Counted from the stretch's first letter, positions 12,181-25,025 are shown. The stretch: DNA of 64,000 nucleotides from Spisula solida (GCA_947247005.1 OX365953.1:3911001-3975000), one strand, 5' to 3'. Notes: generated by a model not told the origin, from the letters alone. Numbers and translations are program-made.

Positions 12181-13240
12181 GTAATTAAGTGTATGATAAA
12201 ACATTATTGTGAAGATAATGAAACAACTGTATTGTAGGCATGGTGCGTCTAGACAGTACAATTTGGTGTATTAATCTATGATGCACATTTCACAAGGCGT
12301 ACATCAAGCCTTAGATGACTTATAATAAAGCATAGTATTTTCACCAAAATATTTTCCTCCAAACAGGTCAAAATGTATACACCAAAATGTAGACGCTCCT
12401 TTAGCATATAATAAGCCTAAATACGCTTACACACCAAACAAATAATCCCAATTACCAATTAAGTACGCCTTAATGATAAACTAAGTATGGCTATAGATAA
12501 TTTGATAAACAATACTAAATACCAAAATCAGTACCATAATGATGTACAAATAATGAACCTTATGAAAATCAAAACCACGAGGTGTTCTGAGCATCGTGCT
12601 TACAAAATAGAAAATTCAGTACCAAAGAAATAGTGTATAACAATCAGTACTGCGTCAGCAATGTATTATAATAAACTCATTGTTATTCTTAAACTTTTTA
12701 GGAGTTTTTGACAGTTAAAATAGGTATTTTAGTATTTTTTAAAGTTGAACCTTGGGAATTCAGCTTTTTATAGCTGAAACTAGATATTTTCATGAAATGA
12801 ACAGCTGTGCCGTCGTTTTGTCCAGGACCCTGTGAATCATTGGAAAATAATAGGCTAGAAACAGGGTTCACAGGGTTCTAGAAGAGATCTTTTATTTCAT
12901 GGAAAGCAAACAATTTTCTCCTTAGCGTGGCGTATATTGTTTGGAAATCGATGAAGAAATGAAATACTTAAAGCTATTTTAGTTTTCGAGGTGACGCAAA
13001 TTTCCTCTTGGGCCTATAGCCAAAATGTCACATGGTATTGCCACACTGTATACTACATTTTCCCTTACAAATACGCACAAGTCAAAAAGTTCCTGCGAGC
13101 AAATGATGTACCGACTTCATTTGACAGAGAATTGACAGGATCCTCGACCTTCTATCTGCATAATTCAACAGATGATGTGTATAAAATTAAGCATGAAAAT
13201 CTCAAAATTGTGAAAAAAATAAGCGCGATAGGCCAGTAGT
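12181..13240. other. Non-coding; left arm of a distant inverted pair
   Basis: GGTGCGTCTAGACA at 12242 is the inverse of TGTCTAGACGCACC at 17211-17224. A hairpin-like CCAGGACCCTGTGAA...TTCACAGGGTTCT lies at about 12824-12882. The frame at 12991-13239 has no ATG start and no family resemblance. Confidence 0.4.
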
Positions 13241-14612
13241 TTCAAATTGGGAAAACTATATGCACGATAATTTGTCATACGAAATTTATCAACAAATTGT
13301 TAAATAATTTCATGTATAACAAACCAATTTTCAAGACACTTAATTGCATATTATGACTCCCTTGTTCCATATAATATTTATATGCTTATGAATAAAACCT
13401 CGTATCAGTTCATTAAAAAGTATTATCATAAGACATGTTTTCAGTGTTCAACAATATCAAAGATCATAAACCAATTCCGATAATTCCATGACAAAAGACA
13501 AGAGACATTTAGAATTTTAAGTCTCTTAATAGACATTAACACTAAATGGTAATTTTCCTAATATGACTCTGGTGACCAAAAGAAACTGTATATGTTGTTC
13601 ATTTTATCAAGGGAAACAACCAGCACTAATTTTACCCGCTGATCCTAAAATAATCCGAAAAATAATTTACGGAGCGAAGTGCCGGGTATGAATTGTGTTG
13701 AGTTGGAAAAAAATATTCAGGACGAACGGTGGGGAGTGGTACGAAAGTGATGAGTATGAAACGTTAGCGAAGAATTTATCCAACGATAAAACGATCTAAA
13801 CTCGTGTGTTTTATACTCTTTTAATCGAGTTGCGTGTACGTTTTTATCGTAGGGATGGATTTTGAGGATAATGTTGTAGTTCTTTTTAAGAATTCTCGAT
13901 ATCAACATTACTCATTAAAACCCGTTTTTCCGGAACCGAAATTTCACGGTCAGGGGGTTAGCGAGCAGTAAGCGGTAGAGCGGTAGTGTATAAAATTATT
14001 ATTTTTTCAACGTTTAAACATTAAAAACATTATCAAACAATTATTGCACTTTATCATTTAACATCTTTGTTTTTAAACTTTAGCAAGAATTATCCTAAAA
14101 AATGCTTTATATTTGAAATATTGCATTTTATTCTTCACTGCCGCTTCGGTAGCTCGATACCGATGGCGAGAAAATATACGCATTTTTCAAGTTAATCATA
14201 TTGTTGAGGCGAAAATATTGTCAGCGAGGTCGCAAAATAATGTTGTAATTGTGTTCAAGTAAGACTTTTTACAAATTCTTATCATTTGGCTAAAATAATC
14301 GCGATTTTTGTACATCCCCCTGACGTATATTCGGAATATCGCATATTGTCGCTCAATTAATTCCGTAATCCCGGAAAACGGGTATTACCCTGTAATGTCG
14401 ATATGGTGAATTTCGACTTGCCCGGGCAGTCATACGTCAGCCATCTTTTTGCGTAAGAAAATTACCGGTTGCGTAAAAAATACCGATCTTCTTCTCCCTA
14501 TTGAAGTGCAGGGCTCTCTCTGGAGCATCAACGCACATGTGATGACTATATACAGTGACTGTGAGGCGAAAAACGCTGTATAATTGTTAGAAACGATAAA
14601 AACATGATGTGC
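13241..14612. other. Non-coding; possible small inverted-repeat element
   Basis: ACCCGTTTTTCCGGAA near 13921 and TTCCGTAATCCCGGAAAACGG near 14361 are roughly inverse and could bound a ~470-bp element. A similar TTCCGTAATCC lies at about 16078, beyond the LINE. No gene is recognised. Confidence 0.3.
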
Positions 14613-16056
14613 GTCTAATGTAGAGAGCCCAGACCCGCCTTGAAGCTGACCAAGGTTGGGGATGTGGCAACATCTTCTGGCAACTGGTTCCATAGGCGGG
14701 TTGATGAGGGGAAGAAGGAGTATTTATATACGTCTGTCCTGCAGAATGGAATGAGGTATCGCAGTGAGTGGCCTCTAGTTGATAGGACAGCTGGATGGTA
14801 GTACTCTGTAACCGGGATGTCGACGAGCTGGTATACAATTCTGTACATAAGGACTAGCTTGGTGTCAGTTCTTCGCTCTTGTAATGATGGCCATCCCAGT
14901 GAGGCTGGAGCTGCTAGTACGGCGATAATCCCCAGTAACGAAGCGTGCTGCTCTTCTCTGGACTGCCTCCAGTTGGTCGATGTTTCTGGCTGTGCTTGGG
15001 TTCCAGGCTGGTGAAGCGTATTCCATTATTGGTCTCACTAGGGTCTTGTAGCACTGCGCTTTGATGTCTCTCGGGCAAATGGATATGTTCCTCCTAAGGA
15101 ATGATAAGCTGTTGTTCGCTTTCTTTGTGATGGCGTCAATATGGTCATTCCATAGGAGCTTCTCGTGTATTGTGGCACCGAGGTTCTTCCCACTAGTGAC
15201 AGTTTCTAGCTTATGCCCATGGATGGTATAGTTGGACTCGATTGGCGTGCGCTTACGGGTGATCCTGATTGTCTCGCACTTCGATGGGTTGAACTGCATC
15301 TGCCAATCGGCCTCCCATTTCTCCAGTTTTCGCAGGTCTTCTTGCAGAGTGTTGGCATCTTCTTGGGTTTTTATCCTTTTGTATAGGAGACTGTCATCTG
15401 CAAAAAGCCGGAGTGGTGATGAGACCTTCCCGGGCATGTCATTTATGTACAATAGAAACAAGAGAGGTCCTAGGACTGAGCCTTGAGGTACCCCAGAAGT
15501 GACTGGTGCTGATGGGGATGTATGACCTTCGACTTGTACTTGTTGGCTTCTGTTTGAGAGGAAACTCTTGATCCATTCAAGTGTGTTGCCTCTTATGCCG
15601 TAGTGCTGTAGCTTATGTGCTAGACGGCCGTGTGGGACCTTGTCAAAGGCCTTACTGAAGTCGAGAAGGATCGCATCTATCTGTCCACCAACTTCTATTA
15701 CAGTTGCAAGGTCCTGTATTGTGAGAACCAGTTGACTTTCACAGGATCTCTTCTTCCTGAAGCCATGTTGTGCGTCAGTGAGGATGTTGTTTATATCCAG
15801 GTGCTTCATGATTTGGCTGTGCACAATGTGTTCTAGTAGTTTGCAACAGACTGAAGTGAGAGATATTGGTCTATAGTTAGCTGGGACTGTGCGGTCTCCC
15901 TTCTTGTAGACCGGTGAGACAAGTGCAGTCTTCCAGTCGTCTGGAACAGTACCTTGTTGGAATGATGCCTCTAGTACAAGGGTCAATGCTGGTGCAATCT
16001 CTGCTGCAAACTCCTTGAGCAGTTGTGTGGGAATGTTGTCAGGTCCCTTAGGTGAT
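14613..16056 (-). pseudogene. Jockey-like LINE reverse transcriptase, 5'-truncated and frameshifted
   Basis: The reverse transcriptase of a non-LTR retrotransposon, which would prime cDNA on nicked genomic DNA. The largest frame (14865-15986, 373 codons, opened by TTG) shows PVYKKGD, ANYRPISLTSV, AQHGFRKKRSCESQL, ILLDFSKAFDKV, SGVPQGSVLGPLLF and the catalytic FADD box (RLFADDSLLY). In-frame homology continues upstream to about 16056 (GPDNIP), where a stop marks the truncation. The endonuclease half is absent. Near 14905-14925 the frame shifts, and the C-terminus continues in another frame to 14615 with the typical TRLWNQLPEDV ending. One frameshift and the missing 5' half mean it is dead. Confidence 0.9.
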
Positions 16057-16754
16057 CAGGTGATGGTTAACACCCGAAATTCCGTAATCCTGACATATTA
16101 ACCATAGAACTAACCTATTTTTGTTCAGGAAAAAATTGAAATCTTGTAACGACCGATTTGATTAGTCTGGTTAACGACATTCTTACAAAATGCATCTTTT
16201 TTTATGAAATCGTAAACCATCGAGAAAAGGTCACGTGCCCGCTATGGACTTTTTACTTTGAGCTATCCAATAAAAAGGTAATAGATAAAGCAAATTTATC
16301 AAAGCATGGCAGTAGTTTCATTCCAAATCTAACTTGTCCACCCTGTCCCCTTAAATAGATATAATACTTGTCCGAGGCGTAGTATCTTGACAACAACGAA
16401 TGGAAGCAACGATGTACTAGATATATGACATATTGAAGAAAAAATTACAATTATATCTTGTAAATTCAGGCGAAAATGAATATCGTCGATTGTATAAGAT
16501 GCATATAGTAATTCTTCGTCAAATGAACTAACTTGGCCGCTTGTGTCTTTTGATTAGTTAGTACTGGCTACGGGATTCAATTTTAGCTAGAGGGATAATA
16601 TGTTGCACTCCTTGCCATTATTTTAATAAATAGAGGTATTATGAATGGGTCAACTGTTGTATTGTATTGATTGAACACCATTTACCATTATTTTCAGATA
16701 GATTATGTATATACTATATGTATATTATTAACCCACGTTTCTTTTTTGTTAACA

Positions 16755-16836
16755 ACGTGGCCTAGTGGTCTGCATGTTCTGTACACCGAAGGGTGATTTT
16801 TATATGGGCAGTGGGTTCGGGTTTCGGATCCGCTAA
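16755..16836 (+). repeat. tRNA-like sequence, probable SINE head
   Basis: A perfect A box (TGGCCTAGTGG) is followed about 50 bases later by a B-box-like GGTTTCGGATCC. The spacing and imperfect arms argue against a functional tRNA. Confidence 0.4.
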
Positions 16837-17000
16837 TATATACTCTTTTGTTAGTTACTTTATGAATGATAATATATATAATAAGATACAATTCCTTTTT
16901 AAAATAGACGCCGTTATAATATTATATCACTGATTTTCTTTCATACACATTTGTTTTGTTTCATTTATATCAATTTTAAAAATCACATTTGTTGTCCAGC

Positions 17001-17044
17001 ACCCTGTGAAACCGTTGAAAATGTAGGTTTCAAAGGATGCTGGA
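17001..17044. repeat. Stem-loop
   Basis: CCAGCACCCTGTGAAACC is followed by a 12-base loop and GGTTTCAAAGGATGCTGG, giving an imperfect hairpin with about 18-base arms. A related CCAGGACCCTGTGAA hairpin lies near 12824. Confidence 0.5.
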
Positions 17045-17368
17045 AAAAACGGTTAAGCTGAAGAAAAACACTTGTTCATAATGGTGACGTACATATCCGG
17101 AAAATGTGTGTTAGAAGTGTACTACTCGTTACTACACGGCACATTTTGACATATAGGTCAATATGTATACAACAAGATTTACCGTGTAGACACGCCTTTA
17201 TACACTGAATTGTCTAGACGCACCTTAACCAAGAATTAATTTGAAGTCACTGTGCATGCGCGAGTAGTCCGTGCCTCTGCATGAAGCCCGTGTTAGTGAG
17301 CGGCGTGTTATGTTAATGGTACCAAGTGGTTTTTTATCTTCATTTCTGTATCTTTTGGGCGAGTTCGG

Positions 17369-17611
17369 ATGGAATTCCTCGAGTCGGGACTGACGTCATC
17401 GTTTTTTAAAAATTATATTGACGAGCATGCGAACAGAGGTAATCCATGTGAACCATGGTGTATAACCATATCGGTACCCTCTCAGTGCAAGTTGATATAT
17501 CGGTACCCTCTCGGTGCTGGCACGGGTCTCTCTCAGTGCAAAACAATGAAATGGAAGGCATTAGAGGTAAGAAAATCATGTTTTTGTCAAAATATACGGG
17601 TTTATGCATAA
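17369..17611 (+). CDS. Hypothetical ORF or possible first exon
   Basis: An 80-codon ATG frame. Its only support is local context: a less AT-rich upstream stretch containing GCATGCGCGAG (NRF1-like), a palindromic TGACGTCA inside the frame at about 17391, and a donor-like GAG/GTAAGA at about 17567 that could end a first exon. The frame contains a short internal duplication (TATCGGTACCCTCTC twice). An overlapping frame (17455-17745) could encode one hydrophobic segment. No family is recognised; chance remains the default explanation. Confidence 0.15.
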   Translation: MEFLESGLTSSFFKNYIDEHANRGNPCEPWCITISVPSQCKLIYRYPLGAGTGLSQCKTMKWKALEVRKSCFCQNIRVYA

Positions 17612-17759
17612 AAATCGATAGCCCCCCGATGATTATCCTTTGTATTTCTATTGTTCAATTTGTTCTATCAGTTGTCACATGTTTAGACGTGGCTGGAATG
17701 TTGACCGGGGAACTTGTTCGAAAGAATATCGAGCTATGTTTATGACACTTAAATGCGAC

Positions 17760-18177
17760 TTTTATTCAATGTAGCAAGAATGGTCTCAGTCCGCGCGAGC
17801 GTCCGTCCGTCCGTAACAAAATCGTGTCCACTCTTTTTAACATTTTGATGCCTTGGCCAAATTGCATGAAACTCATATCATATGTGTAACTAATAAAGAC
17901 GACATGCCGAACCCACATTCCAACCATGCCGGTTCAATGTCAAGGTCAAAGGTTTGAATCTTACATTCGTGTTTGTTCTATAACGTTTTAATGGCTGGGC
18001 CGAATTGCATGAAACTGATACCAAATGTGTAACTAATAAAGACGACGTGCAGAACCCATATCGCAACCATGCCGGTTCAAGGTCAAGGTCACAATTTAAG
18101 GTCAAAAGTTTGAATCCTGCATTCCGTGTCCACTCCATAGCCTTTTAATGCCTTGGCCGAATTGCACGAAACTGATA
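17760..18177 (+). repeat. AAGGTCA-rich tandem repeat, left part
   Basis: Begins with a GTCCGTCCGTCC tract and continues as units of about 145 bp with AACTAATAAAGACGAC, CAACCATGCCGGTTCAA and TCAAGGTCA. It resumes at 20249 after the inserted element. Frames here (17890-18138) are shadows of the repeat. Confidence 0.75.
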
Positions 18178-18789
18178 TAGGCGAGTCATTTAAGCTCAAA
18201 AATAGGGCCAACCTCAAACTAATTGCAACACAAAGAATTTTTACATTTTTATCATCTACAAACTATTATACACTCTAGAAAAAAAGTCCGAAGTAAAAAT
18301 TTTGCTGGAAAGTTGGAAAAAATCAACATGTTTAAGGCCACTTTTGACAGCAAGTTTAGCATGTTCTTTTATTCAAAGTACGAGGGACATTTTAAGTTCT
18401 GATAATGCCTCTGTTAGTAGTTAAATATGTACTAAATGTATATAAAAGTGCATATTTACTGAAAGATACAACCTTCCTCTAGCGAAATCAAATAATGATA
18501 TTATCATCGGAGAGTTTAATATTAGCCTGTATGACATTATACATGTAGGGGTATAACCTATTGAATTGTCGACAAATTGAGTCATATTAGCACTTGGAAG
18601 GGGTAACATAAAGGTTAATCATTTCTATAATTTCAAACCGATTTGTTTAGAAATTACACATATCATGTATTATATACATGTGTATCTAATAGTAAATGAA
18701 CATTCTTGTTCAGACTGTATAAATGACTGAAAATGTAGATGAATAAGGCCGTGCCCAAAATACTCCCGAACATATTTCTGTTAGCAAAA

Positions 18790-19430
18790 CCGTGTCCTCT
18801 CTGTTACTTTGTCGCTTTTAACTGGATTTTAAAATTGCTTGGTACACTTGTTCACACGTCAGGACAGTGTGTCATGCGCAAGACCCATTTTCCTAGCTCA
18901 AATGTCAAGGTCACACTTAGAGGTCAAAGGTTATTTAGTTATGCACGTCTTGTCCGCTATGTAACATGATCGTTACTTACTGGATTTTAAAAATCCTTGA
19001 TACAACTGTTCATCACATCAAGACGATGTGCCATGCTCCAGACCTAGGTCTCTAGCTCAATGGCCAAGGTCATACTTAGAGGTCAAATGTTATACAGTCA
19101 TGTAAGTTGCGTTCGCTCTCTAACCTTGTTGTTTCTTACTGGATTATAAAATTGCCTGGTACAAATGTTTACCACATCAAGACGGTGTGACATGAGCAAG
19201 ACATAGGTTCCTAGCTCAAAGGTCAAGGTCACACTTAGAGGTCAAAGGTTTTATAGTCATGCAAGTCGCATTCACTCTGTATCTTTGTCGTTTCTTACTG
19301 GATTTTTAAATCGCTTGGTACAAATGTTCACCACGTTAAGGCGGTGTGCCATGCGCAAGACCTAGGTCCCAAGTTCAAAGGTCAAGGCCATATTTAGAGG
19401 TCAAAGGTTATAACGTTTTTGAATACCTTC
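18790..19430 (+). repeat. Four tandem ~159-bp units with AGGTCA motifs
   Basis: TACTGGATT-type landmarks recur at about 18818, 18977, 19137 and 19296. Each unit carries a TCAAGGTCA-like site followed about 12 bases later by AGAGGTCAAA. Divergence between units is moderate. Confidence 0.8.
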
Positions 19431-19538
19431 TTTTAAGAAACTTATGTTCCGATTTCAAAATAATTTGGCACACATGGTTCTTTGGTGACCCTCTAAACTA
19501 AATACATAAACAGCGCTGTGGTTCGAATAACAACATGG

Positions 19539-19550
19539 CCACCAGGGGGC
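19539..19550 (+). promoter_or_regulatory. CTCF-type core motif
   Basis: CCACCAGGGGGC agrees with the conserved bilaterian CTCF core at every position I can recall. It lies inside the 2.07-kb element. Occupancy is unknown. Confidence 0.35.
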
Positions 19551-20248
19551 GTGATACATTTCCTGTATAGATATCATGTATTAAAAAGCTTGAACGTCAT
19601 TGTTTTGAAAATCACTGCTCTAAATTGTAATTATTTTGGCACAAATGGTCATTGGGTAACACTCTTCCACAAATCTGAAAATAATTTTGATTAGATTTTT
19701 CAAAAACATGAATATTATGGAGTGAGCACATTTTCCCTATATTGAAGCACTAACATTGACAACTTTCTCAGTCTTTTTCTCAAGAACCAGCTGTTTGATT
19801 TCAAAATAATTTCGCTCAAATATTGCTTTTGTGACTCTCTACCAAATTCCTTAAAACAATTATGGTTCGTCGAAAGAAATTGTCGCTAGGGAATAAATTC
19901 TAATTTTTCGTAGTAGTTGTAATAGAAAACATTGAACATTTTCCTCGCCGAAACTGAATATCTGATAGAAAACAAATGTTACAGGATTGTTCCTTGGTTG
20001 AATCGTTTACAATTAAAACGCATTAAAAGTAAAATGCTCATACAGATCAAAAAATAAACCCCACAAAAGAAACAAAGATCGCGAAAACATGTGACAATTC
20101 AATATTATGAGCATATTTCGAAAAGCCAATGGAATTTTGTCTTAGGACTTTTTTTTTCACGGTTAACATTAGCTAGATGCACAATATAAAAAGATAAAAC
20201 TTTGTGTTGCAATTAGTTTGAGGTTAAAAGTTAAAATGACTCGCCTAA

Positions 20249-20690
20249 TACCAAATATGTAACTAATGATTACGACGTGCAGAACCCACATTCCAACCAT
20301 GCTGGTTCTAGGTCAAGGTCACAGTTTTAAGGTCAAAAGTTTAAATCTTACATTTTATGTCCGCTCTTTAACTTTTTGATGGCCAACATTTCAACCATGC
20401 AGGGTCAAATTCACAGTTCAAGGTCAACGGTTTAAATCGTACATTTCGTGTCCACTCCATAACTTTTTAACGCCTGGGCCGAATTGCAGGAAACGGATAC
20501 CAAATCTGTAACTAATAAAGATGACATACAGAACCCACATTCCAACCATGCTAGTTCAAGGGCAAGATCACAGTTAAAAGGTCAAAGGTTTGAACCGATC
20601 ATTTCACCTCTGCTCCTTGATTTTTTAACGCCTGGGCCAAATTGCATGTACTCATAGCTAATGTGTAACTTATTGGACAATTTCACTGTT
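20249..20690 (+). repeat. AAGGTCA-rich tandem repeat, right part
   Basis: Continuation of the 17760 array. Two to three further units share AACTAATAAAGATGAC, CATTCCAACCATGC and AGGTCAAGGTCAC. Confidence 0.75.
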
Positions 20691-20734
20691 CATTAATGCG
20701 GCAGGGGATTATAGCCGTCTTCTGGACTGCCTTG

Positions 20735-20860
20735 TTATAATTTATTATACTTTTCGACAGCTTGGACTTGGGCGGATCTGCGCTTGTTTAGTTGTGCATT
20801 GTGTCCTTATGTGTTTCCTGTGCTCGGTTGGTTCAGTTGGGCATTGTTTTCAAGACGTTC
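20735..20860 (+). repeat. Dispersed repeat R2, copy 2
   Basis: Partner of 11051-11200, sharing GGACTTGGGCGGATCTGCGC. Confidence 0.65.
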
Positions 20861-21780
20861 TTGTTTGTCACCATTGAATGCTAAATTGATACATTATATG
20901 ATTATGTTGGTTGGTATCAGTTTTGTAAGTATTTATTCATGTTTTCCCGTATTGTTCTGCAGTTGTTTGCAATTAGGCTGTAGTATGGTCTTTTCTTGAC
21001 TGTTTTCACGAGTTTCGAATCCCGTTCTTTTTCTGGTTAACAATGGCGTGTTAGCAGGAAGCCATCTAAAACTCTTTAACTTTTGATCCCATAGATCGGT
21101 AAGTTATGTCCCGTGTCATACCTCATAAACTCTTTTACCTTGTTTTATTAATCATTGATGTGTAATATGTATTACTGTAACTTATGTTGTGTAACGAATT
21201 TGCTTTTATGCTCCTTGTGTACACAGTCCATTCGTTACTCCTTTCGCTCCATACTTCATTCAGCTCTCATTTCATTCAGTACTCATTTTTATTGCTCTTT
21301 CATGCATACTCCTTTTATGTATTGCATCATTCTAGGAAGGAGCACAGGATCTACTGTTGCCACCTTGTAGAAGCACAGCTTGCTATATATACTCGTTCTG
21401 TAAAATCCTCATTGCGTTTCAGTTGTTTAATTATTTGTATATTTGCTGGACGCCTGTTTGTTCATTGTTCTACCCTTTGCTCGTCTTGTACATTTCTACT
21501 AGACAACTTCTGAGAGATTCAGTTGTAATATGAACTAGTGTCAACATTAAACATTGTACCCTTACATTGTGTTTTGGTTGAGATCATCCCAGCGTACGAG
21601 TACACCTTATCTTTTTACCAACCCCGTAGACTACCACTGGGCATAGTTCAATTTTGAACCCTGAGCCATGACCTATGCGGCTAGTCCATTTCGGCGGGTA
21701 GACTATCATTGATTACGTTCGGAGCGCATTTTTAATGATATGATTCTTACGGATATCTGTTTGTAATCAGATTACAGTTT
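20861..21780. other. No recognisable gene
   Basis: T-rich; overlapping plus-strand frames at 21155-21513 are low-complexity and unsupported. An LTR is conceivable (TGTTGTGTAACG near 21187, ATTAAA near 21546) but no paired copy exists. Confidence 0.4.
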
Positions 21781-21839
21781 AGTGCAGTCGGCAAAATTCC
21801 AGGATTTCTAACCCAGTACTCGGTGGTTTGAATCCCTGA

Positions 21840-22810
21840 TTCGCTCAGGGACGCAACGCGAATGAATGCCGACAGTTCAGGATTTGGTCCCGAATGTTTC
21901 CCGATCGTGCGGAAAGGTTGCGGTTACATTGCAGAATATGCGGAAGAGTTTACGAATCGATGCCGATAGAATGCTGAAAGTGCCGATGTATATAAACGAT
22001 GCCGAACTACTATCTTGTTATCATATATTTTCAGCTACACAAAAGTTCAATGACTTAGTTTCAGGTATAAAAAAACACTCCAACATATTAAGTTCATGAA
22101 AAAAACTAGGGTAGATATACTGGGTGTCTCTTTCCGGTGTTTCCTTTAATAGCTGCAGACCATGAGACACAGGTTATGTCATCGTTTTCAATGGGCTGAC
22201 ACACAATATTTGGTAGCTTGCCCTGGGTTTGTAGGATTATGATGATGACAAAAACGATAGATTCAAGATTAAAACTATCGGCAAACTGACCTCGTCGCTT
22301 TTGCAGTCGCTCTTGTATAGTTCTGGAAATACTGCTTCGACTCGGCATCCCTTCCGTTCACAATCGGCGTCTTCGGCAACTATTCGGCATGTTTCTTAAC
22401 ATTCTTAACATGATCGACATGTCTTCTGCGTGTATAACTCATCCATTAGTCGTATTCGGGGAGCTTTCGGCATTGCTTCAGCTTCCTTCGCGAACCGCTC
22501 GGGATGGTTAAAAAGATTACGAAGCCTCACAGAAGGCTTCCCGAAGGTGCCGAGTGAATGACGATGGATTCCTGAACACCCCGAACTGTTGCCGATGGGT
22601 TTCCGATTACAACGAAGCACTCCCGAAGCACTTCCAAAAAAGACCTTCGGCATCTAAATTCTAAAAGTTAAAATTTGGATGCCGAAGATTTTTCAGTCCC
22701 GAAGTGTCCAGAAGCGTACAGGAACGTGGAAGGGTTCCAGAACGTCGCGAAGACGACCCCGATTATGCAAATTTAGCCTTCGGGGTCCTACTGGACGGCA
22801 TGTCTTACTG
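21840..22810. repeat. CCGAA/TTCGG-rich region, probable transposon with subterminal repeats
   Basis: Short CCGA-, CCGAAG- and TTCGG-type motifs crowd both flanks (21840-21990 and 22330-22790) around an AT-richer middle. A strong hairpin (CTTCGGCATC...GATGCCGAAG) occupies 22649-22688. The layout resembles the subterminal zones of the neighbouring Harbinger element. Frames 21866-22099, 22405-22653 and 22679-22993 are by-products of these motifs. Ends could not be fixed. Confidence 0.45.
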
Positions 22811-22952
22811 ACATCCTATATTCGGTTGATTAGCCTTCATAACGTTCTAAAATATACATGTAACAAATATGGTTGGTCACATATACTAGTATTACACAGA
22901 TTTTACAAGTTGTGTGCATTTAAAAATATATATAATAAAAAGGAAAAACTAT

Positions 22953-23036
22953 TTCGGTGGGATTCGAACTTGTCCAGGTCGGACAAAGGTTAGTTTAAAA
23001 TGTATCAAGCGCTTTACCGTCACGACCATCCAGACA
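22953..23036 (-). repeat. tRNA-like sequence, probable SINE head
   Basis: On the minus strand an A-box-like TGGTCGTGACGG is followed by a B-box-like AGTTCGAATCC and ACC-type acceptor sequence. The arms are too degenerate to call a working tRNA. Confidence 0.4.
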
Positions 23037-23247
23037 CATGACATATTTGACCTTAATTATATTACTTATCGTACTGGTAAAACCTATACCAACCTATATC
23101 GATTAGTGGTTAAAACCTTAAAAGTGCAGTCACGGCTCAATGCTTGAAATCGAACTATACATTAACCATGGAGCAGAATCGGTGGTATCAGCAAAACGTG
23201 TTTTTCGCGCAAATTTTACATGTATAGAACAATGTAGAAGCACGTTA

Positions 23248-25025
23248 AACCCCTGTCACACCAGGACTGCGTCCTCGCGGCGACCGTACGGCGTCCAAAA
23301 TATTTTCAGAACGCCGGCGCAGCGCAGTACGGTCGCAAGAATCGCCAGTGGACGCGGTGGGATCGCGTAGAACGCCGAGTGACGGCGCGCATTTTTGGTA
23401 TGCTGAAAACAATCGCCGTCGGTCGGCGCAATACGATCTCTATCAACGCCATGGGAACTCCGCTGTAGCGCAGAGAGATCGCAGCGAGAACGCTTCTGCG
23501 GTACTTGGCGTTTGCACGGAGACTGCACGGCGTTCTAGGAGATGTCACTGCGACTCTTATGCGCGTCTACGACGCTTGTACGGAGTGTTATTTATTTCAC
23601 TGCGCTCTCACAACGACTCTACGGAGTTGTTACTGCGATCATTGCGCTCCCGTGGCGCGTCTACCGTGTCCACTTCCACTTGAATGAAAAAAATCTTACA
23701 AAATCGCATAACACGTAAAAATATAATCATTCACTTCACTATTATGGTCGAAGTACGTCAGCAAGCCACACTAGTACTTGCCTACACGCACGTCGAGCAT
23801 ATGCAAGATGATGTTGCTGTGGTTCAAGTTGTATTGGAACGACGACGAAGGAGGGCCAAAAGGCGAAGGCGGTTTTGGGTTCGGCCATAGCCTGTCGTAG
23901 ATAGACGATTTCAGCATGGCCATTATCACTGGCTCATGCCAGAGCTGCGGTATGATGATCCATCCAGATACCTAAACTACCTCCGAGTGCCTCCCGTCTT
24001 GTTTGACGAGATCCTAGACCGACTCCGTTCTCGAATTACCAAACAAAATACATGGTATAAAAGAGCGCAAAAACCAGGAATAAAGTTGGCAATGACAATG
24101 CGTCATCTCGCTTCTACAATGTCCGTGTGCCTCACAACACTATGTCTTTTTGTGTACGTGAAGTATGCCAGACCATTATTGAGGAGTACCAAAACGAGTG
24201 TATTCAGTGTCCTACCACAGCAGCAGAATGGAGAGACATTTCCGCAGAGTTTGGACGCAGATAAAATGTGCCTCATGCATGCGGTGCGTTGGATGGAAAA
24301 CATATCTCTTGTAGACGACCTCGAAATAGTGGCAGTATGTACTTTAACTTTAAAGGATTTTTCTCAATCGTTCTCATGGGTCTGATAGACGCTGATTACA
24401 AGTTTTTGTGGATCGATGTTGGAGGTTACGGGCACATGTCCGATGCTCAGATTTTTTGAATGCGTCTGAGCTAACGGAGTGTCTTGAAGACAACACTATT
24501 AGCTTTCCTGCACCCAACCCACTACCCAGTGATGGTTAACTGATACGTACTACATCTAAAAAGATGATGAGTTTGGCCTACGTACGTACCTCATTAAACC
24601 TTATGCGCACGTTTAGCTGGCATTGTCTATTCTGTTCGAGTGCAAACATACAAATGATAAAGATGTTATTGTTACAAATACTATATATTGCAATCGTCTT
24701 CAACACACCTTTAAACTCAGTGGGGGCTTGTAATAGCGCAGTATGACGCCGTGAAGGCGCAGTGAACGCAGTGGACGCGCTGTGAGAGCGCAGACAGTCG
24801 CAACAAGAACTCCGTACGCACGCAATAGAACTCCGTAGGCGCGCAATAGAACTAACTCCGTAGGAACGCCGAGTGAACTCGGTAGCAACGCATTAGTCGC
24901 CGTGAGAACGCCATGACTTGTCAAGTTACACGAAAATATCAAATTTTCCGGCGATCACACGGCGTTCTGGAAATTTTATCAACGCCGGGCTGACGCAGTG
25001 GAAACGCACTGGTGTGACAGGGCCT
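23248..25025 (+). mobile_element. PIF/Harbinger DNA transposon (defective)
   Basis: The inverted ends carry CCCTGTCACACCAG (23251-23264; inverse at 25009-25022). The 3-base duplication TTA flanks both sides (23245-23247 and 25026-25028), as in Harbinger elements. Zones just inside each end (about 23265-23690 and 24740-25005) are filled with short motifs such as GCAGTG, GAACGC, GGAGTT and CTCCGTA in both orientations, likely transposase-binding repeats. Several small frames there are artefacts. The single gene inside is the broken transposase. Confidence 0.85.
23744..24620 (+). pseudogene. HARBI1-like Harbinger transposase, multiply broken
   Basis: A DDE-type transposase of the HARBI1 family, which would act in the nucleus with a Myb-like partner; no partner gene is seen here. 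The N-terminus ends in an arginine-rich RRRFWVRP, then a stop (TAG at 23888-23890), then LMPELRYDDPSRYLNYLRV. The frame shifts near 24110 with loss of a short segment. It continues as VRVPHNTMSFCVREVC, meets a TAA near 24262, then shows [22 protein letters not shown] and [13 protein letters not shown], containing two catalytic aspartates. After DAQIF comes another shift and stop, a DDEFGLRTYLIKPY block, then sequence lacking the ENAFG-type glutamate region. Non-functional. Confidence 0.9.

Larger units (their letters stand above)
16057..17199. other. Non-coding flank with tRNA-like sequence and hairpin
   Basis: No gene is recognised. It holds the tRNA-like stretch at 16755 and the stem-loop at 17001. 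Confidence 0.45.
18178..20248. mobile_element. 2.07-kb TA-flanked element with ~50-bp TIRs, no transposase
   Basis: The ends are TAGGCGAGTCATTT on the left and AAATGACTCGCCTAA on the right. Both continue into the same inverse CTCAAACTAATTGCAACACA block. It lies between GATA and TACC inside a repeat unit that reads GATACC elsewhere (about 18018 and 20498), so TA is the target duplication. The interior has four ~159-bp units (18790-19430) with AAGGTCA motifs, then weaker repeats with TTTCAAAATAATTTGGC. No coding region was found, so it is non-autonomous. Confidence 0.8.
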